Positions 42,527 to 51,111 of a DNA stretch of 64,000 bases are shown piece after piece. The DNA is from Neisseria brasiliensis. GTDB taxonomy: Bacteria; Pseudomonadota; Gammaproteobacteria; Burkholderiales; Neisseriaceae. The stretch covers positions 620,001-684,000 of the forward strand of contig NZ_CP046027.1 of NCBI RefSeq assembly GCF_009671065.1, written 5' to 3'. The notes beneath the pieces were generated by a model. That model was not told the DNA's origin. It worked only from the letters and a program-made list of their open reading frames with translations, and did no database searches. The position numbers and the translations under genes are program-made. Numbering within the stretch: position 1 is the stretch's first letter; each line of letters starts with the position of its first letter.

Positions 42527-43768
42527 TTAACCCACCACGTTGCCCAAGTTAAACAGCGGCAAGTACATCGCCACCAGCAACACGCCGATTAACGAACCCA
42601 ATACCACCATGATAATTGGCTCCATCAACGAAGATAATTGCGCAACAGAGTTATCTACTTCATCTTCATAAAATTCAGCAGCTTTATTCAACATATCATC
42701 CAAAGAGCCAGATTCCTCACCAATAGAGGCCATCTGAATCACCATATTCGGGAACATTTCAGTAGCCTGCATACTGGAAGTCAGCGACAAACCTTGCGTC
42801 ACTTTGGCGCGAATGTCCTGTGTAGCCTCTTCATACAAAATATTACCGGAGGCACCTGCCACCGAATCTAAAACTTCTACCAACGGTACGCCTGCCGCAA
42901 ACAAGGTAGAAGTTGTGCGTGACCAGCGTGCAATCGTTGCTTTTTTTACAATAGGGCCAAAAACCGGTAGTTTAAGCAACGTGGCGTCGACGCGTTTCTG
43001 AAAGGCCGGCGAATTTTGATGCAGCTTATACACCCCAAAGCCGATTAAAATTAGGCCGATAATCATAATCCAGCCATATTCGACAAATAAATCAGAGATA
43101 TTCATCACTACCTGAGTCAACCAAGGCAATTCGGCGCCCATGTTGCTATATACTTCTTTAAATGCCGGCAACACAAACATCATCATGATAAACATCAAGA
43201 TCACCGCCACCACCACAATCGAAATCGGGTAGGTCAGCGCAGTTTTCACTTTTTTCTTAATGGCTTGCGTTTTCTCTTTATAAACCGCCAACTTATCCAG
43301 CAAGCCTTCCAGTACACCACCGGTTTCACCGGCAGAAACCAAGTTGCAATAGAATCGGTCGAAATATTTCGGGTATTTGGCAAACGATTTACCTAATGCA
43401 CTACCCTGCTCTACTTCCGCACGAATTTGCATCAGCATTTGTGTCATCGCAGGGTTTGAGTGGCCACGTGCCACAATTTCAAAAGCCTGCATCAAAGGCA
43501 GACCGGCTTTCATCATGGTTGCCAATTGTCGGGTAAAGACTGTGATGTCTTCTTGCGTGATGCGGCGTTTGCGCACCGCTTTCACCTTACTGATACGCAA
43601 CGGACGGATACCGCGACGCTGAAGCTTTTTACGCGCCTCTTCTTCGTCTTTCGCCACTACTTCGCCGTGAACCACTTGATCGGTATGGGTATTTTTACCT
43701 TCGAATGTAAAACGTTTACCTTTGCTCTTTTGGGTGAACAAACCCTTTTTTTGCTCTGCTTGAGCCAT
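42527..43768 (-). CDS. pilG: Type IV pilus inner-membrane platform protein (PilC-type, neisserial PilG)
   Basis: A 413-residue protein with two T2SF domains: FTRQLATMMKAGLPLMQAFE and WSRTTSTLFAAGVPLVEVLD begin each repeat, and three TM helices follow the usual order. It interacts with the assembly ATPases at the inner membrane. It lies 74 bases after pilF and just before pilD. In Neisseria this protein is called PilG; in Pseudomonas, PilC. Confidence 0.95.
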   Translation of the reverse strand: MAQAEQKKGLFTQKSKGKRFTFEGKNTHTDQVVHGEVVAKDEEEARKKLQRRGIRPLRISKVKAVRKRRITQEDITVFTRQLATMMKAGLPLMQAFEIVARGHSNPAMTQMLMQIRAEVEQGSALGKSFAKYPKYFDRFYCNLVSAGETGGVLEGLLDKLAVYKEKTQAIKKKVKTALTYPISIVVVAVILMFIMMMFVLPAFKEVYSNMGAELPWLTQVVMNISDLFVEYGWIMIIGLILIGFGVYKLHQNSPAFQKRVDATLLKLPVFGPIVKKATIARWSRTTSTLFAAGVPLVEVLDSVAGASGNILYEEATQDIRAKVTQGLSLTSSMQATEMFPNMVIQMASIGEESGSLDDMLNKAAEFYEDEVDNSVAQLSSLMEPIIMVVLGSLIGVLLVAMYLPLFNLGNVVG

Positions 43769-43842
43769 AATTCAATTACCCCTTAATTTCATATGAGAAA
43801 GAATGAGAAACGCAATTCCCCTTGCATTTCCCATTCTCAAAA

Positions 43843-45552
43843 TCAGTCATTGGTGTGTGCCGTTACTTCTTCCAACGAAGTCAACCCCTGCATGACTTTC
43901 AATAAACCAGCACGACGCAAATCCACCATGCCTTCTTGGTAAGCCATGTTTTGGATATCGACTTCCGTGCCGTTATCCATAATCACACGTTGCATTTCTT
44001 CGGTAATCGGCATCACTTCATACACACCGACACGGCCTTTAAAACCTTTGCCGCGACAACTGTCACAACCAACCGGACGGTACATTTGCCAATCATTGGC
44101 CAAATCTTCATCAGTAAACCCAGCTTTTTTCAATGCCGGAACCGGCGGACGTTCAATCGGTTTTTTACAACTTGGGCACAGGCGACGCAACAAACGCTGC
44201 GCCATAATCAAACTTACCGAACTGGCAATATTAAAAGGCGCCACGCCCATATTCAGCATACGCGACAAGGTTGCCGGTGCATTATTGGTGTGCAATGTCG
44301 AAAACACCATATGACCGGTTTGCGCGGCTTTAATCGCAATATCGGCAGTTTCCAAGTCACGAATCTCGCCGACCATGATGATGTCCGGATCCTGACGCAG
44401 GAAAGATTTCAGCGCAGCCGCAAAGGTCAGGCCTTGTTTGTCATTGACGTTAACCTGATTAATTCCCGGCAAGTTAATCTCGGCAGGGTCTTCCGCGGTG
44501 GAAATATTCACGTCTTCCGTGTTCAAAATATTCAGGCAGGTATACAGCGAAACAGTTTTACCCGAGCCGGTAGGGCCGGTCACCAGCACCATACCGTAAG
44601 GACGGTGAATGGCTTCAAGCAGCATTTCTTTTTGGAATGGCTCAAAGCCCAATTGGTCGATATTCAATGTGGCGGCATCCGAATTCAGAATACGCATCAC
44701 CACTTTTTCACCGAACAAAGTCGGCAAGGTACTCACACGGAAATCAATCGGGCGACCATGTTTATGGAAGGCAATCTGAATACGACCATCTTGCGGCACG
44801 CGTTTTTCAGAAATATCCAAGCGCGCCATCACTTTAATACGTGAGGCCAACTGACCGCGCACAGCAACCGGCGGCTGCACTACTTCACGCAATTGGCCAT
44901 CGACACGGAAACGCACACGCGCCATTTGCTCGTAAAATTCAAAATGGATATCTGAGGCACCGGCATTCAAGGCATCAGACAATGTTTTATGAATAAAACG
45001 CGGAATCGGACCATCTTCCGCTTCTTCATTGTCGATATACAACGCTTGCGGTGTTTGAGAAGATTCCTGCTCTTGGCTGATTTCTTTCAAAATGGTAGTC
45101 GAACGTTGACCAATCCATTCCAGTAAAGAGCTCAACTGGTCATGCGGCACCACCACCAAATCGACAGAAACACCTGAAGAAAAGGCGATTTTTTGAAAAT
45201 TTTGAATTTGAGTCGGATCAGAAACCGCCAAATAAACCTTACGGCCGCGACGGAAAATCGGCACACAGCGGTTTTGCACCATCTGCTCTTCAGTCAACAC
45301 ATCCGTCAAGACATGACTACGCGGATAATGGTGCAAATCCAGCAAAGGATAGCTGAACACGCGCGCCACCAGCTCACCAAGGGCTTTGGGAGAAATCACA
45401 CCATCATCAAACAGCATAGGCATAATGTCTTTATGCGCTTTGATTGCTGCTTGATAATGTTCTGCCTGAGTAGGCGTAATGGTTTGACTTTGCGCCAAGA
45501 CGCGCAGTAATCCGACACTCATTTTAACCTGATCCGTTTCTGGCAAAGCCAC
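43843..45552 (-). CDS. pilF: Type IV pilus assembly ATPase
   Basis: A 569-residue hexameric ATPase that drives pilus extension. N-terminal MshEN-like domain (about 1-150), then the GspE core with Walker A GPTGSGKTVSLY near residues 324-335, the Asp box, Walker B IIMVGEIRDLETADIAI near 387-405, and the His box. A tetra-Cys zinc site (CPSCKKP...CDSCRGKG) follows. Strongly similar to PilB/PilF proteins. It heads the pilF-pilG-pilD-coaE-yacG row. Confidence 0.96.
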   Translation of the reverse strand: MALPETDQVKMSVGLLRVLAQSQTITPTQAEHYQAAIKAHKDIMPMLFDDGVISPKALGELVARVFSYPLLDLHHYPRSHVLTDVLTEEQMVQNRCVPIFRRGRKVYLAVSDPTQIQNFQKIAFSSGVSVDLVVVPHDQLSSLLEWIGQRSTTILKEISQEQESSQTPQALYIDNEEAEDGPIPRFIHKTLSDALNAGASDIHFEFYEQMARVRFRVDGQLREVVQPPVAVRGQLASRIKVMARLDISEKRVPQDGRIQIAFHKHGRPIDFRVSTLPTLFGEKVVMRILNSDAATLNIDQLGFEPFQKEMLLEAIHRPYGMVLVTGPTGSGKTVSLYTCLNILNTEDVNISTAEDPAEINLPGINQVNVNDKQGLTFAAALKSFLRQDPDIIMVGEIRDLETADIAIKAAQTGHMVFSTLHTNNAPATLSRMLNMGVAPFNIASSVSLIMAQRLLRRLCPSCKKPIERPPVPALKKAGFTDEDLANDWQMYRPVGCDSCRGKGFKGRVGVYEVMPITEEMQRVIMDNGTEVDIQNMAYQEGMVDLRRAGLLKVMQGLTSLEEVTAHTND

Positions 45553-45835
45553 ATCCCTAAGCTTTGCTATGTGTTTAATTTAATTGAATACCCTAAAATT
45601 TCCGACGGCCTTTTATTTTCCCTTTTACCAGTCGGAGGCGGGTCATTTATTTTCGTTTAATATTATGTTTATTGTTCTTTTTAATATGCGTTTGTTATTA
45701 TAAAACAAGCTGAGCCAGTCTCAAACCTGCTTTTGAAATTGTATCAACAATTAGAAACTATTTCACAACAGATATAATGTCTGACTCGCTACGTACAAAA
45801 AGGCCGGATAATTTCCGGCCTTTTCAAATCTTTTA
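45553..45835. other. Intergenic region between pilF and tRNA-Phe
   Basis: AT-rich leader of pilF, and a terminator-like stem GGCCGG/CCGGCC at about 45797-45825 with T or A runs on both sides. A degenerate DUS-like CCGACGGCC lies near 45602. No further gene is supported. Confidence 0.45.
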
Positions 45836-45863
45836 GATAAAAAAATAACCGCTGAAGCGGTTG
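45836..45863 (-). terminator. Terminator of tRNA-Phe
   Basis: Directly after the CCA end the minus strand reads AACCGC, TTCA, GCGGTT then ATTTTTTT: a short stem with a strong U tract. Confidence 0.85.
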
Positions 45864-45864
45864 G

Positions 45865-45940
45865 TGGTGGCCAGAGGCGGGATCGAACCGCCGACACACG
45901 GATTTTCAATCCGTTGCTCTACCAACTGAGCTATCTGGCC
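45865..45940 (-). tRNA. tRNA-Phe (anticodon GAA)
   Basis: A 76-base gene on the minus strand: GGCCAGATAGCTCAGTTGG acceptor and D arms, the anticodon loop TTGAAAA (GAA), the T arm GGTTCGATCC, and an encoded CCA end. All four arms pair well. It has its own promoter and terminator. Confidence 0.97.
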
Positions 45941-45966
45941 TTCGCGTCTTTCGTTGCGAGATGTGT

Positions 45967-45995
45967 ATTAAACCAAAAACACCGCCTTCACGCAA
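45967..45995 (-). promoter_or_regulatory. Promoter of tRNA-Phe
   Basis: On the minus strand TTGCGT (45995-45990), a spacer of 17 bases, then TTTAAT (45972-45967), ending 27 bases before the tRNA 5' end. Both boxes fit sigma-70 well. Confidence 0.7.
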
Positions 45996-46105
45996 GCCTT
46001 ATTTGACAAAAATATTCATAAAATAACTAAACTCATGTTTTATATTGAATTAAAATTTTATGATTTTGGCAGGATTTCCGGCATTTTCTGCGAATTTATT
46101 TTATC

Positions 46106-46117
46106 AGGTCGTCTGAA
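46106..46117 (+). repeat. Single AG-mucDUS (AGGTCGTCTGAA)
   Basis: A variant uptake sequence typical of the mucosa/sicca group, alone in the leader of the Yip1-type gene, where nearly all others in the window are AGGCCGTCTGAA. Confidence 0.7.
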
Positions 46118-46188
46118 AACAGAATCATGGTCGTTCATCCTGTTTTTAAGCTACAATATCTGTTTCCCTTTTCGATAAAAACACACAC

Positions 46189-46755
46189 ATGCTTTATCAA
46201 TTTTTAAAAGATATGCTGGATATTCTGCGCCTGCGCTACCGCCCACCGATGGAATATCTCTACACGCTGCCGGTAATTGCCGCTGTATTATTGCTGCTAG
46301 GCGTGATTAACGCGGCCAGTATGTCGCCTTTGTTCGGCCAAGAACCTGCCGCGATTGTGTTTGCGGTTTTACTCACCATCGTGAAATGGTTGGTATTGAG
46401 CCGCGCCATGCGTGCAGTGATTCATTATTACGGCGGCACACCACGCTTACCGCTATGGGGCTTTACCTTGGCTTCCGAAGCCTTAGCGATTCCTATGTTG
46501 GCTTTATTTTATGTGCCGCAATTGGCCACATTGGCACTGTTTTACCAAGTGTGGAGTTTCTGGGCGCAAGCCATCGGTTTTATGAAAATGGGCAATGTTT
46601 CCGGCTGGAAAATCATGCTCGGTTATCTGTTGTATTTTCTCGGTACACTCGCCGTTGGTTCGGTCTTGCTGATTTTGTTTATCCAAGCCGGCTGGATGGA
46701 TGCCGATACCTTAAACCAACAATTGCAAGCGATTATGCAAGCTAAAGAAGCTTAA
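46189..46755 (+). CDS. Yip1-family integral membrane protein
   Basis: A 188-residue protein with five hydrophobic helices (for example LPVIAAVLLLLGVINAASM, VFAVLLTIVKWLVLSRAM, GYLLYFLGTLAVGSVLLILF). The spacing and the gly-rich GKxxxG-like start of the fourth segment fit the bacterial Yip1 domain. No enzymatic motifs. The function is unknown. It is alone between a DUS-bearing leader and a DUS terminator. Confidence 0.7.
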   Translation: MLYQFLKDMLDILRLRYRPPMEYLYTLPVIAAVLLLLGVINAASMSPLFGQEPAAIVFAVLLTIVKWLVLSRAMRAVIHYYGGTPRLPLWGFTLASEALAIPMLALFYVPQLATLALFYQVWSFWAQAIGFMKMGNVSGWKIMLGYLLYFLGTLAVGSVLLILFIQAGWMDADTLNQQLQAIMQAKEA

Positions 46756-46762
46756 ATATATA

Positions 46763-46792
46763 GAGGCCGTCTGAAAGATTTCAGACGGCCTC
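46763..46792 (+). terminator. DUS inverted-repeat terminator after the Yip1-type gene
   Basis: GAGGCCGTCTGAAA and TTTCAGACGGCCTC around a 2-base loop, 8 bases after the stop codon. Confidence 0.75.
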
Positions 46793-46811
46793 AAACCTTA
46801 TTAATACATAC

Positions 46812-46849
46812 AAAAAAATCCCACACAGCCAAAACCGTGTGGGATTTTT
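46812..46849. terminator. Terminator of groEL
   Basis: AAATCCCACAC and GTGTGGGATTT form a perfect stem, with A and T runs on both sides. On the minus strand it closes the groES-groEL operon; it can also stop the convergent transcript. Confidence 0.85.
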
Positions 46850-46880
46850 CTTTTACAATCTGAAGTGTTCAGACGGACTA

Positions 46881-48515
46881 TTACATCATACCGCCCATAC
46901 CACCCATGCCGCCCATATCAGGCATAGCCGGTTTGTCTTCAGGGATTTCCGCAATCATGCAGTCGGTGGTCAGCATCAAGCCGGCGATAGAAGCAGCGTG
47001 TTGCAATGCAGAACGGGTCACTTTGGCCGGATCCAATACGCCCATTTCAATCATGTCGCCGTATTCGCCGCTGCCTGCGTTGTAGCCGTAGTTGCCTTGG
47101 CCTTCCAACACTTTGTTCACCACCACGCTTGGCTCGCCGCCGGCATTGGCCACGATTTGACGTAATGGAGACTCAATCGCGCGCAATACGATTTGTACGC
47201 CCGCATCTTGGTCGGCATTACCGGTGTGCAGGTTTTCCAGAGCCGAACGGGCACGCAGCAAGGCCACGCCACCACCTGCGACCACGCCTTCTTCAACGGC
47301 GGCACGGGTGGCGTGCAGCGCGTCTTCCACGCGGTCTTTCTTCTCTTTCATTTCCACTTCGGTTGCGGCACCGACTTTAATCACTGCTACACCGCCGGCC
47401 AATTTGGCCACGCGCTCTTGCAGTTTTTCACGATCGTAGTCGCTGGTGGCCACTTCGATTTGTTGACGGATTTCCGCCACACGGCCTTCGATTTGAGCGG
47501 CATCACCGAAGCCATCAATGATAGTGGTGTTTTCTTTACCGATTTCAATGCGTTTGGCTTGACCCAAATCTTCCAAAGTGGCTTTTTCCAAAGACAAGCC
47601 CACTTCTTCCGAAATCACTTGGCCACCGGTCAAAATGGCGATGTCTTGCAACATGGCTTTGCGGCGGTCGCCGAAGCCCGGTGCTTTCACGGCCACGGTT
47701 TTCAGGATGCCGCGGATGTTGTTCACCACCAAAGTCGCCAAGGCTTCGCCTTCCACGTCTTCAGCGATAATCAGCAGCGGACGGCTGGTTTTGGCGATTT
47801 GTTCCAAAACAGGTAGCAGGTCGCGGATGTTGCTGATTTTTTTGTCGAACAACAAGACAAACGGGTTATCCAAGGCCGCGATTTGTTTTTCGGCATCGTT
47901 GATGAAGTATGGCGACAGGTAGCCACGGTCGAACTGCATGCCTTCTACCACATCCAACTCGTTTTCCAAAGATTTGCCGTCTTCTACGGTAATCACGCCT
48001 TCTTTGCCGACTTTTTCCATCGCTTCGGCAATGATCTGGCCGACCTGCTCGTCAGAGTTGGCCGAAATCGAACCCACTTGGGCGATTTCTTTGGAAGTAT
48101 CGCAAGGTTTGGCGATGTTTTTCAATTCGTCAACCAAAGCGGCCACGGCTTTGTCGATACCGCGTTTCAGATCGGTCGGATTCATGCCGGCAGTCACATA
48201 TTTCATGCCTTCCACCACGATGGCTTGTGCCAACACAGTTGCGGTAGTGGTACCGTCACCGGCCACGTCATTGGTTTTAGAAGCGACTTCTTTCACCATT
48301 TGCGCGCCCATGTTTTCGAATTTGTCTTTCAATTCGATTTCTTTAGCCACAGACACGCCGTCTTTAGTGATGTGTGGGCCGCCGAATGCGCGATCCAATA
48401 CCACGTTGCGGCCTTTAGGGCCTAAAGTTACGCGCACGGCGTTGGCCAAGGTGTTGACACCGTTCACCATTTTTTGGCGAACTTCGCTACCGAATTGTAC
48501 GTCTTTTGCTGCCAT
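46881..48515 (-). CDS. groEL: 60 kDa chaperonin GroEL
   Basis: A 544-residue chaperonin. LGPKGRNVVLDRAFGGP and DGTTTATVLAQAI (ATP site) lie near residues 31-47 and 87-99; DGFGDAAQIEGRVAEIRQQI and GAATEVEMKEKKDRVEDALH follow. The C terminus ends GGMGGMGGMM. It assembles a 14-mer with the GroES cap. It lies 72 bases after groES, with a DUS in the gap, in one heat-shock operon. Confidence 0.98.
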   Translation of the reverse strand: MAAKDVQFGSEVRQKMVNGVNTLANAVRVTLGPKGRNVVLDRAFGGPHITKDGVSVAKEIELKDKFENMGAQMVKEVASKTNDVAGDGTTTATVLAQAIVVEGMKYVTAGMNPTDLKRGIDKAVAALVDELKNIAKPCDTSKEIAQVGSISANSDEQVGQIIAEAMEKVGKEGVITVEDGKSLENELDVVEGMQFDRGYLSPYFINDAEKQIAALDNPFVLLFDKKISNIRDLLPVLEQIAKTSRPLLIIAEDVEGEALATLVVNNIRGILKTVAVKAPGFGDRRKAMLQDIAILTGGQVISEEVGLSLEKATLEDLGQAKRIEIGKENTTIIDGFGDAAQIEGRVAEIRQQIEVATSDYDREKLQERVAKLAGGVAVIKVGAATEVEMKEKKDRVEDALHATRAAVEEGVVAGGGVALLRARSALENLHTGNADQDAGVQIVLRAIESPLRQIVANAGGEPSVVVNKVLEGQGNYGYNAGSGEYGDMIEMGVLDPAKVTRSALQHAASIAGLMLTTDCMIAEIPEDKPAMPDMGGMGGMGGMM

Positions 48516-48587
48516 TGATATGCTCCAATAAATTATCTGGTTTACAGCCGTCGAACCTTTTCAGACGGCCTAAATATTAGGTTGAGA

Positions 48588-48875
48588 TTATTCTACAATC
48601 GCAAAAATGTCTTCTTCGCGCATCACCAACAGCTCTTCGCCGTCGGCTTTCACAGTTTGGCCGCTGTATTTGCCGAAAATCACTTTGTCACCGACTTTCA
48701 CATCCAAAGCACGGCGTTGGCCGTCGCGGCCTACTTTGCCGGCACCCACGGCAACCACTTCACCCATATCAGGTTTTTCGGCTGCAGCACCCGGCAACAC
48801 GATGCCTGATGCGGTTTTTTCTTCAGCTTCAACGCGTTTTACCACTACGCGGTCATGTAAAGGACGGATGGTCAT
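48588..48875 (-). CDS. groES: 10 kDa co-chaperonin GroES
   Basis: A 95-residue protein, MTIRPLHDRVVVKRVEAEEK then TASGIVLPGAAAEKPDMGEV. The mobile loop (EKTASGIVLPGAA) and the GKYSGQTVKADGEELLVMRE end are standard. First gene of the operon; a sigma-32-type promoter lies about 85 bases upstream. Confidence 0.98.
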   Translation of the reverse strand: MTIRPLHDRVVVKRVEAEEKTASGIVLPGAAAEKPDMGEVVAVGAGKVGRDGQRRALDVKVGDKVIFGKYSGQTVKADGEELLVMREEDIFAIVE

Positions 48876-49198
48876 GTAATATTCTCCAAAAAAGTTGCAT
48901 AAAGTTTGTTTTGAAAATTCACAGATAAAACAAAGATATCTGCTTCAACGCAGCTAAAAATAAGGTTATCGGCGCAAAATTCAAGCCCTGAAGCGTAAAT
49001 TTTTCTGTGGGGTGCGGCCGATTATGTTTCATGATATGCAGTAGGCCGTCTGAAAACAGATGGCACTCTGCACAATACCAATTTTTCAGACGGCATTATT
49101 TTTGATAATCATTTTCGATTAGACTATAATCTCCAGCATATTTCTTATTAGGCCGTCTGAAATGTTTCAGACGGCCTCCATTACCTCTGAAGCTGGTT
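48876..49198. promoter_or_regulatory. groES leader with sigma-32-type promoter (323-base region)
   Basis: On the minus strand CTTGAA (48985-48980), exactly 14 bases, then CCTTATTT (48965-48958), close to the sigma-32 consensus CTTGAA-N13-15-CCCCATNT. No CIRCE-type inverted repeat is seen, so HrcA control is not supported. The outer part of the region holds DUS copies (a pair at 49149-49177 and single copies near 49043 and 49085) and the leader of the next gene. Confidence 0.75.
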
Positions 49199-50143
49199 AT
49201 GCCTATGCTACTCAAAAAATTCCTACTCACCTTCGGCCTGCTTTTTACTACAGGCATTGCCGGAGCCGCGCCTGATTTAAGCCAAAAATCAGACACCGCA
49301 CCACTTTACGCGCCCGACAGCCATTATCGTTTTGAAACGCTGAATTTCCAATCTGCCGACAGCAAACGCCGCTACCGCATATATTTAGGCATTCCGAAAA
49401 CCGCCGTGCCAAAGCAAGGCCACAGTGTATTGTATGCGCTCGACGGCAATGCTTTAACCGAAAACCTAAGCCCGTCACGCCTAAACACGCTCAAGCAGCC
49501 GCCGGTGTTGGTGCTGATTGGTTATGACACCGATTTGCGCTTCGACACCGCCGCCCGTGCGCACGATTACACGCCGCCGAATCACCAAGATCAAACCTTC
49601 AGCGATGCCGTTGACCCCACACGCACCCACGGCGGCGCGGCGGATTTTTTACAACTCATCAACACCGCCATCCGCCCGCAAATCGAAGCGCGCGTAAAGC
49701 TCAATCCTGAGCGGCAAATGCTGTGGGGGCATTCCTACGGCGGTTTGTTTGTGCTGTATACGCTTTTAAATTCGCCGCAAAGTTTCACCCACTACATCGC
49801 CGCCGACCCCGCCTTGTGGTTTGAACAAGGCAGTTTATATCAGCAATACCAAACCGCGTTCAGACGGCCTGATGTCTTTGGCAACCGCACGTTATTCATC
49901 GAACAAAGCCAGCGCAAACGCGAGCGCGACACCAGCAAACTCACGCCCGAACAAGCCGCCCATTTGGCCGCACGACAACAATCCGCCGCACAATTACCCA
50001 GCGATGCAGGCAAAAAATTAACCGAGCAAATGTCCGCCCGAAACGACATCCGTGCCGAGTTTACCGGCTATCCCGAATTGGATCACGGCGGCATTTTGCC
50101 GGTTTCGTTTCTACACGCCTTGGAAATTGCCGGCGAGCCGTAA
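49199..50143 (+). CDS. Exported alpha/beta-hydrolase, siderophore esterase-like (Fes/IroE type)
   Basis: A 314-residue precursor with a signal peptide (about 1-24). The hydrolase core shows HSVLYALDGNAL near residues 76-87, LWGHSYGGLFVLYTLL near 175-190 with the Ser nucleophile in GHSYGG, and PELDHGGILPV (His) near the end. This is the pattern of periplasmic esterases that cut cyclic ester siderophores such as enterobactin. It is followed by a siderophore-interacting protein gene, which supports the role. Another ester substrate is possible. A DUS pair precedes the ATG. Confidence 0.78.
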   Translation: MPMLLKKFLLTFGLLFTTGIAGAAPDLSQKSDTAPLYAPDSHYRFETLNFQSADSKRRYRIYLGIPKTAVPKQGHSVLYALDGNALTENLSPSRLNTLKQPPVLVLIGYDTDLRFDTAARAHDYTPPNHQDQTFSDAVDPTRTHGGAADFLQLINTAIRPQIEARVKLNPERQMLWGHSYGGLFVLYTLLNSPQSFTHYIAADPALWFEQGSLYQQYQTAFRRPDVFGNRTLFIEQSQRKRERDTSKLTPEQAAHLAARQQSAAQLPSDAGKKLTEQMSARNDIRAEFTGYPELDHGGILPVSFLHALEIAGEP

Positions 50144-50148
50144 TATTT

Positions 50149-50183
50149 TTCAGACGGCCTATTTAAAATAAAGGCCGTCTGAA
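50149..50183. terminator. DUS inverted repeat between esterase and SIP genes
   Basis: TTTTTCAGACGGCCT and AGGCCGTCTGAAAC around an AT loop; the SIP Shine-Dalgarno GGAAAAG follows it. It may reduce read-through. Confidence 0.6.
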
Positions 50184-50209
50184 ACCCACACACCAAAAAG
50201 GAAAAGACA

Positions 50210-51016
50210 ATGAACCCCAACCGCCCACGTCTTGTACAAGTTGCCTCATGGCAGGATGTCAGCCCGCATCTGCGCCGCATTGTGTTCCACAGCGAAGAAT
50301 TGGCCGACTATCCTTACGCTTTCAACGGTGCGCCGATGAAAGTATTTCTGCCTGCCGACGGCCAAACCGTGCCGAATTTTCCTGAAATGACACCGACCGG
50401 CCCGAAATGGGCAGAAGGCGTGCAACGCCCGTTTGTGCGCACCTACACCGTGCGCGATTTCGACCGCCAAGCCAACACGCTGACGATTGATTTTGTGCTG
50501 CACGGCGACAACGGCCCCGCTTCCGCCTTTGCCGAACGCGTGCAAACCGGCCAAACCATCGGCGTGAGCGCATCACGCGGCCGCGATGAAATGCTTAAAC
50601 CTGCCGCCGAATACCTGATGGTGGGCGACCTCACCTCCCTGCCCGCCATCGAATCCATGCTGCTGGATATGGATGCCGGCGCGCGCGGCAATGTATTTAT
50701 GCTGCTACCCGAAAACGAAACCCTGCCCTCCACCTTCCGCCACCCGCAAGGCGTGAATGTGCATACCGTTTATGCCGAGCCTGAGCAATACTCGAATATT
50801 ATCGAACAAGTGCGCCAAGTCCGCCCAACTAGCGACGATTGCTATGTCTGGATTGCCGGTGAAGCCGCAATGGTGGGCGTGTTGCGCGATTTGATACGCA
50901 AAGGATGGCAGCTTTCCATCAAACAATGCTACGCCGTGCCATACTGGCGATTGGGTGGAGCGGAAGAAAAATACCACCAAAAACGCCATGATTTTATGGA
51001 CAGCGATGTGGAATAA
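50210..51016 (+). CDS. Siderophore-interacting protein (FAD-dependent ferric reductase)
   Basis: A 268-residue cytoplasmic flavoprotein. The FAD-binding part has RPFVRTYTVRDFD near residues 64-76 and DFVLHGDNGPASAFAERVQT near 84-103. The NAD(P)-binding part has YLMVGDLTSLPAIESML near residues 133-149 and CYVWIAGEAAMVGVLRDLIR near 209-230. ViuB/FpvC-type proteins release iron from imported ferric siderophores by reduction. It fits the neighbouring esterase and ABC transporter genes. Confidence 0.92.
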   Translation: MNPNRPRLVQVASWQDVSPHLRRIVFHSEELADYPYAFNGAPMKVFLPADGQTVPNFPEMTPTGPKWAEGVQRPFVRTYTVRDFDRQANTLTIDFVLHGDNGPASAFAERVQTGQTIGVSASRGRDEMLKPAAEYLMVGDLTSLPAIESMLLDMDAGARGNVFMLLPENETLPSTFRHPQGVNVHTVYAEPEQYSNIIEQVRQVRPTSDDCYVWIAGEAAMVGVLRDLIRKGWQLSIKQCYAVPYWRLGGAEEKYHQKRHDFMDSDVE

Positions 51017-51069
51017 GCTACGTTTGCTTGTTTTCAGACGGCCTTATTCAACTTAATCGTCCATCTCGT

Positions 51070-51100
51070 AAAAAATGCCCGACTTAGAGTCGGGCATTTT
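51070..51100 (-). terminator. Terminator of the receptor fragment
   Basis: AAAATGCCCGACT and AGTCGGGCATTTT form a strong stem with T residues after it on the minus strand. It survives intact although the gene's 5' end is lost. Confidence 0.8.
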
Positions 51101-51111
51101 GCATACTACTT

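Noticed and set aside
49840..51000. Minus-strand frames opposite the esterase and SIP genes
   Set aside because: They are shadows with low-complexity composition and no starts.
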